A DNA stretch of 64,000 bases from Bacteroidota bacterium (GTDB lineage: Bacteria; Bacteroidota; Bacteroidia; Chitinophagales; Chitinophagaceae): contig JAKQGX010000003.1 in the NCBI GenBank assembly GCA_029573235.1, forward strand, positions 5,001 to 69,000, read 5' to 3'. The notes under the pieces were generated by a model. It searched no databases. It was not told the origin of the DNA and saw nothing but the letters and a program-made list of their open reading frames with translations. Below are positions 20,248 through 29,362 of the stretch, in pieces. A program made the position numbers and the translations under genes. The first letter of the stretch is position 1. Each line of letters opens with the position of its first letter.

Positions 20248-20718
20248 CTATACTACTTTATCGGCACAGCAACTGCTGGCGAATGCTTCCGGTTTGGCTT
20301 TAAAGGCAAAGCCCATCCCGATGATATAGCCCATTGCTTCACGCAGTGCTTCATTGCTTTTAAACTGCGGGTTGGTATTGATATCTGCATGTACTTCCAT
20401 GTCCACATCGTACCGATTGAAAAGGTCGCAAAGCTCGTAGGCAATTTCAATACTTTTGGCAACCTCTACCAACATTCGTTCTTTGACGGAATATTGATGT
20501 GTGGTTTTATCATTACAAATAAACATGAAGCCGCCTCTTTTCTCTCGAAGAAAAACAATCACCGTTGCAAACTCTGTTTCCCGACCACGCACTTGGGAAT
20601 CGGTGCCTATACACACTTTCAACTTGTAGCCTTCTTCCGTTACCTTCTTTATCGTGCTTTCTACTGCAGTTTTTACAGGTTGTTTAATAATCGCACCGTT
20701 AAATGTTCTCCATAACAT
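20248..20718 (-). CDS. YkuK-family (DUF458) RNase H-like protein
   Basis: KLKVCIGTDSQVRGRETEFATVIVFLREKRGGFMFICNDKT; start set to MLWRTFNG. Confidence 0.75.
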   Translation of the reverse strand: MLWRTFNGAIIKQPVKTAVESTIKKVTEEGYKLKVCIGTDSQVRGRETEFATVIVFLREKRGGFMFICNDKTTHQYSVKERMLVEVAKSIEIAYELCDLFNRYDVDMEVHADINTNPQFKSNEALREAMGYIIGMGFAFKAKPEAFASSCCADKVV

Positions 20719-20841
20719 AAGCACATATTTTATATTTTCTAAAATTACAAGCATTGCTTCGAATAACATCACGGCATTAATTAGTATCACATGCGAAATG
20801 CACAACTTATGCACAACTCAAAACAAGTAGCCGTTCTGCAC

Positions 20842-20849
20842 TACCTTTG
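20842..20849 (+). promoter_or_regulatory. Candidate Bacteroidota -7 box (TAnnTTTG)
   Basis: TACCTTTG 18 nt before the thioesterase ATG. Confidence 0.4.
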
Positions 20850-20867
20850 CGCGATTAAATTCATTTT

Positions 20868-21380
20868 ATGGAATCCAAATATCCTCGCGACACTTACAAT
20901 ATAACGAGTGAAATAGTACTCCCCAATGATACCAACACCTTAGGCAACCTCATGGGGGGTAGGCTCATGCACATGATGGACATTAGTGCCGCTATTTCTG
21001 CCATGCGCCATTGCAATCGTCCGGTAGTAACCGCATCGGTAGATAATGTATCCTTCAGCAAACCGATTCAGTTGGGCAATTTAGTAACTATCGAAAGCCG
21101 TGTTAGCCGCTCTTTCAATACGTCAATGGAAGTCTTTTTGCGAGTATGGGGCGAAAACTTGCAAACAAAAGAAAAGTTTATCACCAACGAAGCGTATTTC
21201 ACCTTTGTAGCATTAGATGATAACAGAAAACCCATTCAAGTAGCCCCCATTGTACCGGAGACAGATGAAGAAATCAAGATGTTTGATGGCGCCTTGCGGA
21301 GAAGACAATTGCGGTTGATACTAGGAGGTAAAATGAAACCGGATGAAGCAGGCGAATTGCGTTCTTTGTTCGTTCACTAA
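20868..21380 (+). CDS. Acyl-CoA thioesterase (hotdog fold)
   Basis: VLPNDTNTLGNLMGGRLMHMMDISAAISAMRHCNRPVVTASVDNVSFSKPIQLGNLVTIES. Confidence 0.9.
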   Translation: MESKYPRDTYNITSEIVLPNDTNTLGNLMGGRLMHMMDISAAISAMRHCNRPVVTASVDNVSFSKPIQLGNLVTIESRVSRSFNTSMEVFLRVWGENLQTKEKFITNEAYFTFVALDDNRKPIQVAPIVPETDEEIKMFDGALRRRQLRLILGGKMKPDEAGELRSLFVH

Positions 21381-21382
21381 CG

Positions 21383-21994
21383 CTATTTCCAAGCGTTAAC
21401 TTCCCATCGCTCATGGCAATATTCATATTCTCTTTCATCGTTAGAAGCAACGATGACAAGACGGTTTTGAGTAAAATCTTTCACCCAGCGATGGTATTGC
21501 GCCACACCTGCATCATCCAAATTGGTGCATGGCTCATCCAGTAGTAGCAAAGGGGTATCTGCAAAAATAGCTTGCGCCAGTTTTACTCGTTGTTTCATTC
21601 CGGAAGAGTATTCGCCAATGAGCTTTCCTGCGGCTTTTTCCAAACCTATGAGGGGTATCATTTCCGCAATGGGCAGCAGGGGGCGCTTATGAGTAAAGTG
21701 AAATTGAAGAAACTCATGCAAGTTCATTTCTTCAATGATATCCATACCCGGCGCACAATACGATACCAAAGGAAATAAACTATTTTCGGTTACCACTTTT
21801 CCATTGTACTCATGCACCACTTTTCCGGTGGTGGGTGCTTGCATTCCGGCGAGCAGGCGCATCAGTGTACTTTTTCCACTGCCATTGGCACCCAACAAGG
21901 CATAGCGTTGCGGTGCTAAAAAAGTAGCATGTATGTTTCTAAAAATCCAATGACGGTAAAATTTTTTACCCGCTTGCTCAAGAGATATCTTCAT
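21383..21994 (-). CDS. ABC transporter ATP-binding protein
   Basis: LLGANGSGKSTLMRLLAG (Walker A), YSSGMKQRVKLAQAI (signature), LLLLDEPCTNLD (Walker B); start chosen at MKISLEQ, alternative 22009. Confidence 0.92.
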   Translation of the reverse strand: MKISLEQAGKKFYRHWIFRNIHATFLAPQRYALLGANGSGKSTLMRLLAGMQAPTTGKVVHEYNGKVVTENSLFPLVSYCAPGMDIIEEMNLHEFLQFHFTHKRPLLPIAEMIPLIGLEKAAGKLIGEYSSGMKQRVKLAQAIFADTPLLLLDEPCTNLDDAGVAQYHRWVKDFTQNRLVIVASNDEREYEYCHERWEVNAWK

Positions 21995-22778
21995 TATGAC
22001 GACGGGCATATCCTTTCATGATGCCTCTACCCGGTTCTCTGATAAAGGTGAGTATTTCATCTCGCTCATCCGTAACGGGTATTTCCGTTTCTATGATGCT
22101 GAGTGCCTTCGAAATGTTATACCCTCTTACGAAGAGGATACGGTAAATATCCAAGATATGATTGATCTTGTCTAACGTAAACCCTCTTCTCTTAAGCCCA
22201 ACCGAATTGACCCCAACATATGAAAGAGGCTCTCTCGCGGCTTTTACAAAGGGAGGCACATCTTTACGAACTAATGACCCTCCGGTAACAAAGGCATAAG
22301 AGCCAATACGAACGAACTGCTGCACTGCCGTAAGCCCCGCCAACACTACATTGTCGCCAACGGTGATGTGACCGGCCAGGGTGGTATTATTGGAAAAAAT
22401 ACAATTATTGCCAATGATACAGTCATGCGCTATGTGTGAGTAGGCCATTATGAGGCAGTTGTTGCCTATTTGTGTTTTAAAACGGTCGTTAGTACCTCGG
22501 TTGATGGTTACACATTCACGAATGGTAGTATTGTCGCCAATAATGGTCAAGGTTTCTTCACCCTTATACTTCAGGTCTTGAGGGATAGCGGAAATGACAG
22601 AACTAGGGAATACGCGACAATTCTTGCCTATACGCGCTCCTTCCATAATCGTCACATTAGAACCTATCCAAGTTCCTTCTCCTATTTCCACATTTTTATG
22701 AATGGTGGTAAAAGGATCTATTTTTACATTAGCTCCAATCTTGGCTTCCGGATGAATATAGGTAAGTGGATGAATCAT
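21978..22778 (-). CDS. lpxA: UDP-N-acetylglucosamine acyltransferase
   Basis: Hexapeptide left-handed beta-helix repeats; IHPLTYIHPEAKIGANVKIDPFTTIHKNVEIGEGTWIGSNVTI; NSVGLKRRGF. Confidence 0.95.
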   Translation of the reverse strand: MIHPLTYIHPEAKIGANVKIDPFTTIHKNVEIGEGTWIGSNVTIMEGARIGKNCRVFPSSVISAIPQDLKYKGEETLTIIGDNTTIRECVTINRGTNDRFKTQIGNNCLIMAYSHIAHDCIIGNNCIFSNNTTLAGHITVGDNVVLAGLTAVQQFVRIGSYAFVTGGSLVRKDVPPFVKAAREPLSYVGVNSVGLKRRGFTLDKINHILDIYRILFVRGYNISKALSIIETEIPVTDERDEILTFIREPGRGIMKGYARRHNEDIS

Positions 22779-24190
22779 TTTTTATCTTTTCTTACAATTT
22801 GTGCAACCAATTCTGCTTCGGTTGCCAGTTTATTACCTACATAGGCTTGCCCTCTCATCTCACAAATACCACGGCGGATGGGGTTCATCAACTCCAACTT
22901 CAATATTAGGGTATCTCCCGGTATTACTTTTTGCTTGAATTTGGCCTTATCAATTTTCAAAAAATAAGTATCGTAGTTTTCCGGATCGGTATAGTTGTTT
23001 AAAGCTAAAATACCTCCGGCTTGTGCCAACGCTTCTAGTTGTAATACGCCGGGCATCACTGGGTTTCCGGGAAAGTGGCCCTGAAAAAACTGTTCGTTGA
23101 AAGTGACATTTTTCACACCTACTACATGATGGTCGGACAATTCGATAATCTTATCTACCAGCAAAAATGGGTACTTATGCGGCAGCGATTTTTCGATATG
23201 ATTGATGTCGTAAATCGGCGGTTGGTTTGGGTCATATTGAGGAATATCCGCCAGATGTTTGTTTTTCTTTATGTATTGCTTTATTTTCTTTGCAAATTCC
23301 ACATTGGTGGCATGCCCCGGGCGACTGGCAAAGATGTGTGCGTTGATGGGTACGCCTACAAGGGCTAAATCTCCCACTACATCCAGCAGTTTATGTCGTG
23401 CCGGCTCGTTGGTAAAGTGCAGTTGAATATTATTCAATATTCCTTCTTGCTTCACTTCTATCTTTTGCTTGTTGAAGACCTGTGCCAATCGCTCCAATTC
23501 TTTTTCACTTACAGGCTTATCTACTACTACGATGGCATTGCTGATATCACCACCTTTTATCAAGTTATTTGCCAACAAGTATTCCAACTCATGCAAGAAG
23601 CAAAAGGTGCGGCAAGGAGCAATCTCTTTCTTGAACTCTGCAATATTTTTCAATGCCGCATGTTGTGTACCCAATACCGGCGAATTGAAATCTATCATTG
23701 CCGTTACTTGATACTCATTAGCCGGCACTGCCAGCATATCTACATTCTTAACCGGGTCGTAATAATGTATGTTTTGATCGATGGTGTACACGATGCGTCG
23801 AGCGTCCTGTTCCTCTACACCGGCTTTTTCTATCGCTTTGATAAAATCAATAGAACTACCATCCATAATAGGTACTTCCGGCCCGTCTAATTCGATCAAC
23901 ACATTGTCTATGCCCATGCCCACTAAGGCTGCGAGCAAGTGCTCTATCGTGCTCACTCGTGCGCCATGCTGCTCTAGGGTAGTACCTCTTGAAGTGTCTA
24001 CTACGTAATCCGCATCAGCTTTTACGATGGGCTGCTCCGGCAAATCCATTCGTTGGAAACGAATACCCATGCCGGGGTTCGCCGGCTTCATAGTCATCGT
24101 CACAGCAGCGCCGGTATGCAATCCTACACCGGATAAGGAAATGTGGTTTTTAAGCGTGTGTTGGTTTGAAGATTGTGTCTGTTTCTGCAA
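22775..24190 (-). CDS. lpxC-fabZ: Bifunctional UDP-3-O-acyl-GlcNAc deacetylase / 3-hydroxyacyl-ACP dehydratase
   Basis: N-terminal LpxC (ISLSGVGLHTG, STIEHLLAALVGMGIDN); C-terminal FabZ (PHKYPFLLVDKIIEL, QGHFPGNPVMPGVLQLEALAQAGG). Confidence 0.96.
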   Translation of the reverse strand: MQKQTQSSNQHTLKNHISLSGVGLHTGAAVTMTMKPANPGMGIRFQRMDLPEQPIVKADADYVVDTSRGTTLEQHGARVSTIEHLLAALVGMGIDNVLIELDGPEVPIMDGSSIDFIKAIEKAGVEEQDARRIVYTIDQNIHYYDPVKNVDMLAVPANEYQVTAMIDFNSPVLGTQHAALKNIAEFKKEIAPCRTFCFLHELEYLLANNLIKGGDISNAIVVVDKPVSEKELERLAQVFNKQKIEVKQEGILNNIQLHFTNEPARHKLLDVVGDLALVGVPINAHIFASRPGHATNVEFAKKIKQYIKKNKHLADIPQYDPNQPPIYDINHIEKSLPHKYPFLLVDKIIELSDHHVVGVKNVTFNEQFFQGHFPGNPVMPGVLQLEALAQAGGILALNNYTDPENYDTYFLKIDKAKFKQKVIPGDTLILKLELMNPIRRGICEMRGQAYVGNKLATEAELVAQIVRKDKK

Positions 24191-24373
24191 AATGTAAAAA
24201 AATTTTCAGTGAACTTCCGGAGGTGAAAATACATATTTACCGGAAAATAACGTGAAGAGATTTTATTGTTTCAGCGAAGGTACTACTATATAACTATAGT
24301 GGCGATGGCACCGTTCAACTATGAATGACGATGGAGCAGTAATGCAACCCTATTGTGCAGAACGTGATAAGGG

Positions 24374-25444
24374 CTATTCGTTAATGGATATGTCTTGTTT
24401 TACCAGCGCAGCTAGTTGCGCGATCGTTTCTTCCAACTTCATGATGCGTTGGTTTAATTCAGGTAAGTTTCTGAATACGGCTTGGCTTCGTAAAGAACTT
24501 TTATAATCAAATGCGGGTGACCCGTTGAGCGCCTGATTAGCTTCAAGTACCGATTTCGACAAGCCGCTCTGCGCATTTATCTTAGTACCATCGGCAATGT
24601 GTATATGCCCTACAATACCCACTTGTCCACCAATGACACAATTTTTTCCAATCTTAGTGCTACCCGAAACACCCGTTTGTGCAGCAATAACGGTGTTCTC
24701 ACCGATATCTACATTGTGTGCTATTTGAATTAGGTTATCCAGTTTTACACCCTTACGGATATAAGTGGAGCCCATTGTAGCTCGGTCAATCGTAGTATTG
24801 GCACCAATTTCTACATCGTCTTCAATGATGACATTACCAATTTGTGGTACTTTTTTATAGCTGCCATTATTCAACGGTGCAAAGCCGAACCCATCTCCGC
24901 CTATGACACACCCTGAATGTATAAACACGCGGCTCCCAACCGAGCATTCATTGTATATCTTCACCCCTGAATACAATACGGAATCTTCATTTATCACCAC
25001 ATTATCACCGATATAACATCCCGGATATATTTTCACTCGGTCGCCGATGATTACATTCTCCCCGATATAAGCAAAAGCAGCTATGTACACATCCTTCCCT
25101 ATTGAAGCTGTTTTAGAAACATAAGAAGGTTGTTCAATCCCATTTTTACCGGCATTTGAGACCATCTCATTGTATTTCTCCAAGAGCAGTGCAAAGGCCA
25201 TATAAGCATCTGCTACGCGGATAAGGGTAGCCGATACCGGTGCTGCCAACTTCAACGATTCATTCACAATGATAACGCTTGCCTTACTGCTATAAAGGTA
25301 TTCTTCATACTTCGGATTGGCTACAAAACTGAGGCTGCCTTCTATCGCTTCCTCAATTTTAGACACCTTGCTGACTTTTACTTCAGGATTACCTTCTAAT
25401 GTACCTTTTATTAAGGTGGCTATTTGCAAAGCGGTGAACTGCAT
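24374..25444 (-). CDS. lpxD: UDP-3-O-(3-hydroxyacyl)glucosamine N-acyltransferase
   Basis: FTALQIATLIKGTLEGNPEVKVSKVSKIEEA and C-terminal hexapeptide repeats with IHSGCVIGGDGFGFAP. Confidence 0.95.
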   Translation of the reverse strand: MQFTALQIATLIKGTLEGNPEVKVSKVSKIEEAIEGSLSFVANPKYEEYLYSSKASVIIVNESLKLAAPVSATLIRVADAYMAFALLLEKYNEMVSNAGKNGIEQPSYVSKTASIGKDVYIAAFAYIGENVIIGDRVKIYPGCYIGDNVVINEDSVLYSGVKIYNECSVGSRVFIHSGCVIGGDGFGFAPLNNGSYKKVPQIGNVIIEDDVEIGANTTIDRATMGSTYIRKGVKLDNLIQIAHNVDIGENTVIAAQTGVSGSTKIGKNCVIGGQVGIVGHIHIADGTKINAQSGLSKSVLEANQALNGSPAFDYKSSLRSQAVFRNLPELNQRIMKLEETIAQLAALVKQDISINE

Positions 25445-25503
25445 GTAGAATATGGGGAATTTTTTTAGCTAGAAAAACAACGCAAAAATAGAAATAATAT
25501 TAT

Positions 25504-26742
25504 TTATAAAATGTGATTATTTGAAACCGTATAGCAAATATAATTTTTGTGTATCGACTGCGCCAAAGCCTGTGTCACTAGCGCATTATCCACTTCAGAA
25601 ATGTCTTTTATCGTATCGTTTTTCATGGCAATAACGATTTTTTCATCATCAATATTATAAGCGCTATTCTGGGTTACTCCTGTAAAGACGAAATAGGGAA
25701 TAACTTCATTGGAAAATTGCGGAAAATATTTTTTGAATTCATTCACTTTCGCTTCCAATAGTTCATCCAAGGGTTGAGAACTCAATTGGGTTTTGTATAG
25801 CCTGCGATGTACGAGCATTTGGCTGAGGGTAGCAATAACAGGGTCTTCTGCCGATTGCCACATTTTGATAGCAGTAAAAATTTCGGCATCATCTAAAGAG
25901 GCAAATAAGGCAAGATGCCTTGGATCTTCTTCAAAGTCTTTTTGTGTCAACCGATGGGATAGAAAATGGTGTAAGGCTGGCGTAGCAAAGAGTGTATTGC
26001 CTTCCTGAACCAGCTCTTTGGCTCGTTTCAGCACACGAGAGAGTAACAGCTCCGCGCCCAAAGAGGTTTTATGGAGGTACACTTGCCAATACATTAACCG
26101 GCGAGCAATAATAAACTTCTCTACCGATTGAATGCCTTTTTCCTCTACTGCCAATTCATTATTGACAACGGTCAACATTTGCAAAATACGGTCGTAGCCA
26201 ATAATACCTTCTGATACTCCGGTATAAAAACTATCCCGATTAAGGTAGTCCATGCGATCTACATCCAATTGCCCGGACACTAACTGATGTAAATATTTTT
26301 TGGGATATGCGTGGTCGAAAATTTCTAAAGCATCCGTCAGCTTGCCGTCCATTTCTTCATTCATACGACGCATCATCATAGCCGAAAGCATTTCGTGCGT
26401 TACGCCCTCCACCAATGAACTTTCTAAAGCATGAGAAAAAGGACCGTGCCCGATATCGTGCAGCAGAATGGCTAAACGCGCCGCAGTACAGTCTTCACGA
26501 CTCAATGATACTCCTTTTTGCTTCAGCACTTCCAAGGCTTTTCCCATCAGATGACAAGCGCCCAACGAGTGATGCAAGCGCGTATGTACCGCACCGGGAT
26601 ACACCAAATGCGACATGCCCATTTGTTTGATATGCCGCAGCCGCTGAAACCACGGGTGTTCTATGACAGACCGAACTTCCGGCTCAGCAAAATGCAGAAA
26701 TCCATATACAGGGTCGTTGATAATTTTTCCTTGGGGTTGCAT
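25504..26742 (-). CDS. HD-domain phosphohydrolase (dNTPase-like)
   Basis: HTRLHHSLGACHLMGKAL, LLHDIGHGPFSHALE, QLDVDRMDYLNRDSFYTG; start likely MQPQGKII. Confidence 0.9.
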   Translation of the reverse strand: MQPQGKIINDPVYGFLHFAEPEVRSVIEHPWFQRLRHIKQMGMSHLVYPGAVHTRLHHSLGACHLMGKALEVLKQKGVSLSREDCTAARLAILLHDIGHGPFSHALESSLVEGVTHEMLSAMMMRRMNEEMDGKLTDALEIFDHAYPKKYLHQLVSGQLDVDRMDYLNRDSFYTGVSEGIIGYDRILQMLTVVNNELAVEEKGIQSVEKFIIARRLMYWQVYLHKTSLGAELLLSRVLKRAKELVQEGNTLFATPALHHFLSHRLTQKDFEEDPRHLALFASLDDAEIFTAIKMWQSAEDPVIATLSQMLVHRRLYKTQLSSQPLDELLEAKVNEFKKYFPQFSNEVIPYFVFTGVTQNSAYNIDDEKIVIAMKNDTIKDISEVDNALVTQALAQSIHKNYICYTVSNNHIL

Positions 26743-26870
26743 GAGGTTGCAAATCTCAATCACACCGCCTCAATTTCCAAAAGATTGTAGTTGCATCTGC
26801 TGCACACAATACGTTCAGGAGGGTTGTTGATTACAACAAGTTATTGGGAAATGGTTGTCATTTTTGGATT

Positions 26871-26878
26871 TACCTTTG
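26871..26878 (+). promoter_or_regulatory. Candidate Bacteroidota -7 box (TAnnTTTG)
   Basis: TACCTTTG 20 nt before the ATG of the FMN reductase gene. Confidence 0.4.
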
Positions 26879-26897
26879 TGCCCTTTATTCCTTTTAG

Positions 26898-27398
26898 ATG
26901 GTAACAGTAATATCCGGCACCAATAGAAAAGACAGCATGACCCTTAGGGTGGCGCAGTATTATTATAACGAGATACAAAAGCGTGGAGCAGATGTGCACC
27001 TCATTTCTTTGGAGCAGCTACCGGTTTGGGAACGTGGAGAGATTCTATTGAAATTAGAAAACGAACTGCTGATTCCTACAGAGAAATTTTTGTTTGTAAT
27101 GCCCGAATACAATGGCAGTTTTCCGGGTATATTAAAACTGCTTATCGACAATACCGATATACGCCAATGTTGGTGGTACAAAAAAGCAGCAATGGTAGGC
27201 GTAGCAGATGGTAGAGGCGGCAATCTTCGTGGTATTGAGCACATGACCAATATCCTTCATTACCTGCGTATGAATGTACTGTATAATAAAATACCCTTAT
27301 CGAAAATAAAAGAAGAAATTGATGAAAAGGGCAACCTGCTGATACCGGCTACAGCCAATGCTATTGCTCATCAGATTGAAGAGTTTTTGAAATATTGA
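26898..27398 (+). CDS. NADPH-dependent FMN reductase family protein
   Basis: ISGTNRKDSMTLRVAQYYYN, FVMPEYNGSFPGILKLLIDN, KKAAMVGVADGRGGNLRGIEH. Confidence 0.9.
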   Translation: MVTVISGTNRKDSMTLRVAQYYYNEIQKRGADVHLISLEQLPVWERGEILLKLENELLIPTEKFLFVMPEYNGSFPGILKLLIDNTDIRQCWWYKKAAMVGVADGRGGNLRGIEHMTNILHYLRMNVLYNKIPLSKIKEEIDEKGNLLIPATANAIAHQIEEFLKY

Positions 27399-27404
27399 TA
27401 TTCC

Positions 27405-28655
27405 ATGTCACTACGATTTACCATTATTGCCATTATTTTATTAGCAGCCGAAGTATATAGTTTTATACTCGTACGTTCGGTGCTCCGCACCGTGCCTTCG
27501 CCCGGGCGCGGATGGTTGCTGGCGTTGTACTTATTGCTCACGGTGATGGCGTGGGTGTGCATTCCCCTGTTTCGCAAGCTGGGATGGGGGCATTTCCCCA
27601 ACGCTTTTCGAAACATAACTATTGCCTTTACCATTGGATTGACTATTGGTAAATTATTAATGTTGGCTATTATGGCTTTTGATGACGTGCGCCGTCTCTT
27701 TCTATTGCTTGCTACACGCTACTTTCCGGCTTCGCAAGCAGCCCTTCCTATTCCGGATGGAGAAGGCATCACTCGTTCAGTGTTCTTAAAAAGACTGGCT
27801 TTACTCTTAGGAGGATTGTCCATCACAGGGTTTGTGTATGGCATCACCAATCGATATCAGTACCGAGTGCGGAGGGTAAAACTTCATTTCAATAACTTGC
27901 CTTCCTCTTTTAGAGGAATGAAAATGGTGCAGATATCCGACATTCATTCGGGTAGTTTTGATAATAAAGAAGCCGTTCAAAAAGGTATCGATTTAATCCT
28001 GCAAGAGCAACCAGACATCCTTTTTTTTACCGGAGATTTGGTCAATGACCGCGCTGTAGAAATGAAGCCATATATCTCCATGTTTGGACAACTCACTGCA
28101 CCATTGGGAGTATATGCCACCTTGGGCAATCACGATTATGGAGACTATGCCTCTTGGAATTCGCCGGAAGAGAAACAGCAAAACTTGGAAGCCTTAAAAA
28201 GTATGCATGGCGCTATGGGATGGCGGTTGATGATGAATGAGCATATTGTTCTTGAAAAAGGAACCGATAAAATAGCTATCATCGGTATTGAAAACTGGAG
28301 CGACAAAGCACACTTTCCCAAATACGGAGATATGGCAAAAGCGTACAATGGCTTGCCGGAGAAAAATGTCCCTTTCCAAATATTATTATCGCACGACCCC
28401 TCCCATTTTGATGCACAAGTCATCTCTCAATATCCCGATATCGATCTTACCCTCAGCGGGCATACACATGGTATGCAATTCGGCGTAGAGATTCCTGGAT
28501 GGAAGTGGAGTCCTTCCCAATTTGTATATAAAAAATGGGCAGGCTTATACCAATATGGTAAGCAGCATTTGTATGTCAATAGAGGTTTTGGCTTTCTGGG
28601 ATATCCGGGTCGATTGGGCATTCTCCCCGAAATCACCGTGTTTGAATTAACGTGA
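27405..28655 (+). CDS. Membrane-anchored metallophosphoesterase
   Basis: N-terminal TM segments; MVQISDIHSGSF, FFTGDLVNDRAVEM, ATLGNHDYGDY, LTLSGHTHGMQFG. Confidence 0.92.
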   Translation: MSLRFTIIAIILLAAEVYSFILVRSVLRTVPSPGRGWLLALYLLLTVMAWVCIPLFRKLGWGHFPNAFRNITIAFTIGLTIGKLLMLAIMAFDDVRRLFLLLATRYFPASQAALPIPDGEGITRSVFLKRLALLLGGLSITGFVYGITNRYQYRVRRVKLHFNNLPSSFRGMKMVQISDIHSGSFDNKEAVQKGIDLILQEQPDILFFTGDLVNDRAVEMKPYISMFGQLTAPLGVYATLGNHDYGDYASWNSPEEKQQNLEALKSMHGAMGWRLMMNEHIVLEKGTDKIAIIGIENWSDKAHFPKYGDMAKAYNGLPEKNVPFQILLSHDPSHFDAQVISQYPDIDLTLSGHTHGMQFGVEIPGWKWSPSQFVYKKWAGLYQYGKQHLYVNRGFGFLGYPGRLGILPEITVFELT

Positions 28656-28841
28656 CGACTTTTTGATAATAGATTTTATCAGCGCATCACCCGGTGACAG
28701 CAATTGTTTTTTCGCCTGATTCAAAAATGGCTGTAGTTCCTCCATCAAATCATCCAAACTATTATTGCCAGAAGGTAATGACGGTGGTTTGGAAGATTTA
28801 GCAGCATTTATCTTCGAAGTGCGGTGTAATGTTTTTCCCAT
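28647..28841 (-). CDS. Small hypothetical protein
   Basis: 64 aa ORF in an otherwise non-coding stretch, ending inside the 3' end of the convergent metallophosphoesterase gene; composition is protein-like but no family recognised. Confidence 0.45.
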   Translation of the reverse strand: MGKTLHRTSKINAAKSSKPPSLPSGNNSLDDLMEELQPFLNQAKKQLLSPGDALIKSIIKKSSR

Positions 28842-29362
28842 ATTGCATTTTTTGTTTACTACGTAATAACGGACGCTAGCATCGTTTTATTATGTTACAA
28901 AATAGTAAAAATGTATTAATACAAGAATAAGTAATGAAAATTCTTATAGGCGAACGAGAAATAACTATTGATTATTGTTAGAGGGTCAAAGAGTACGAAA
29001 TCTGTATTACACAAGATAATATTTTGGGGTTGTTATGTAATAAAACAGTTCCAAAGAATTGCCTATTGTGATGCATAATCCTTACAAATAATACTTAGCA
29101 GTGCTTAAAGAGAGAATGTTGCAAGCTTGTATAAGTACTACACATGCTATGCCGAAATACGAAAAAAACTAGATTACCTATCACGCTACCTCCTTTTTAT
29201 TACTTCACTATACAAAGTGTAAAAAAATTAGTCATGATAATGTGCATGCGTATAAAATAAAATTATAATAATTAAAAATAACAGTGTAACTTGTATCGTA
29301 ATATAATTATTTTTCGATGATTTGAATATGTATTTTTTATCCACATTAAAAAAGCAATAAAC

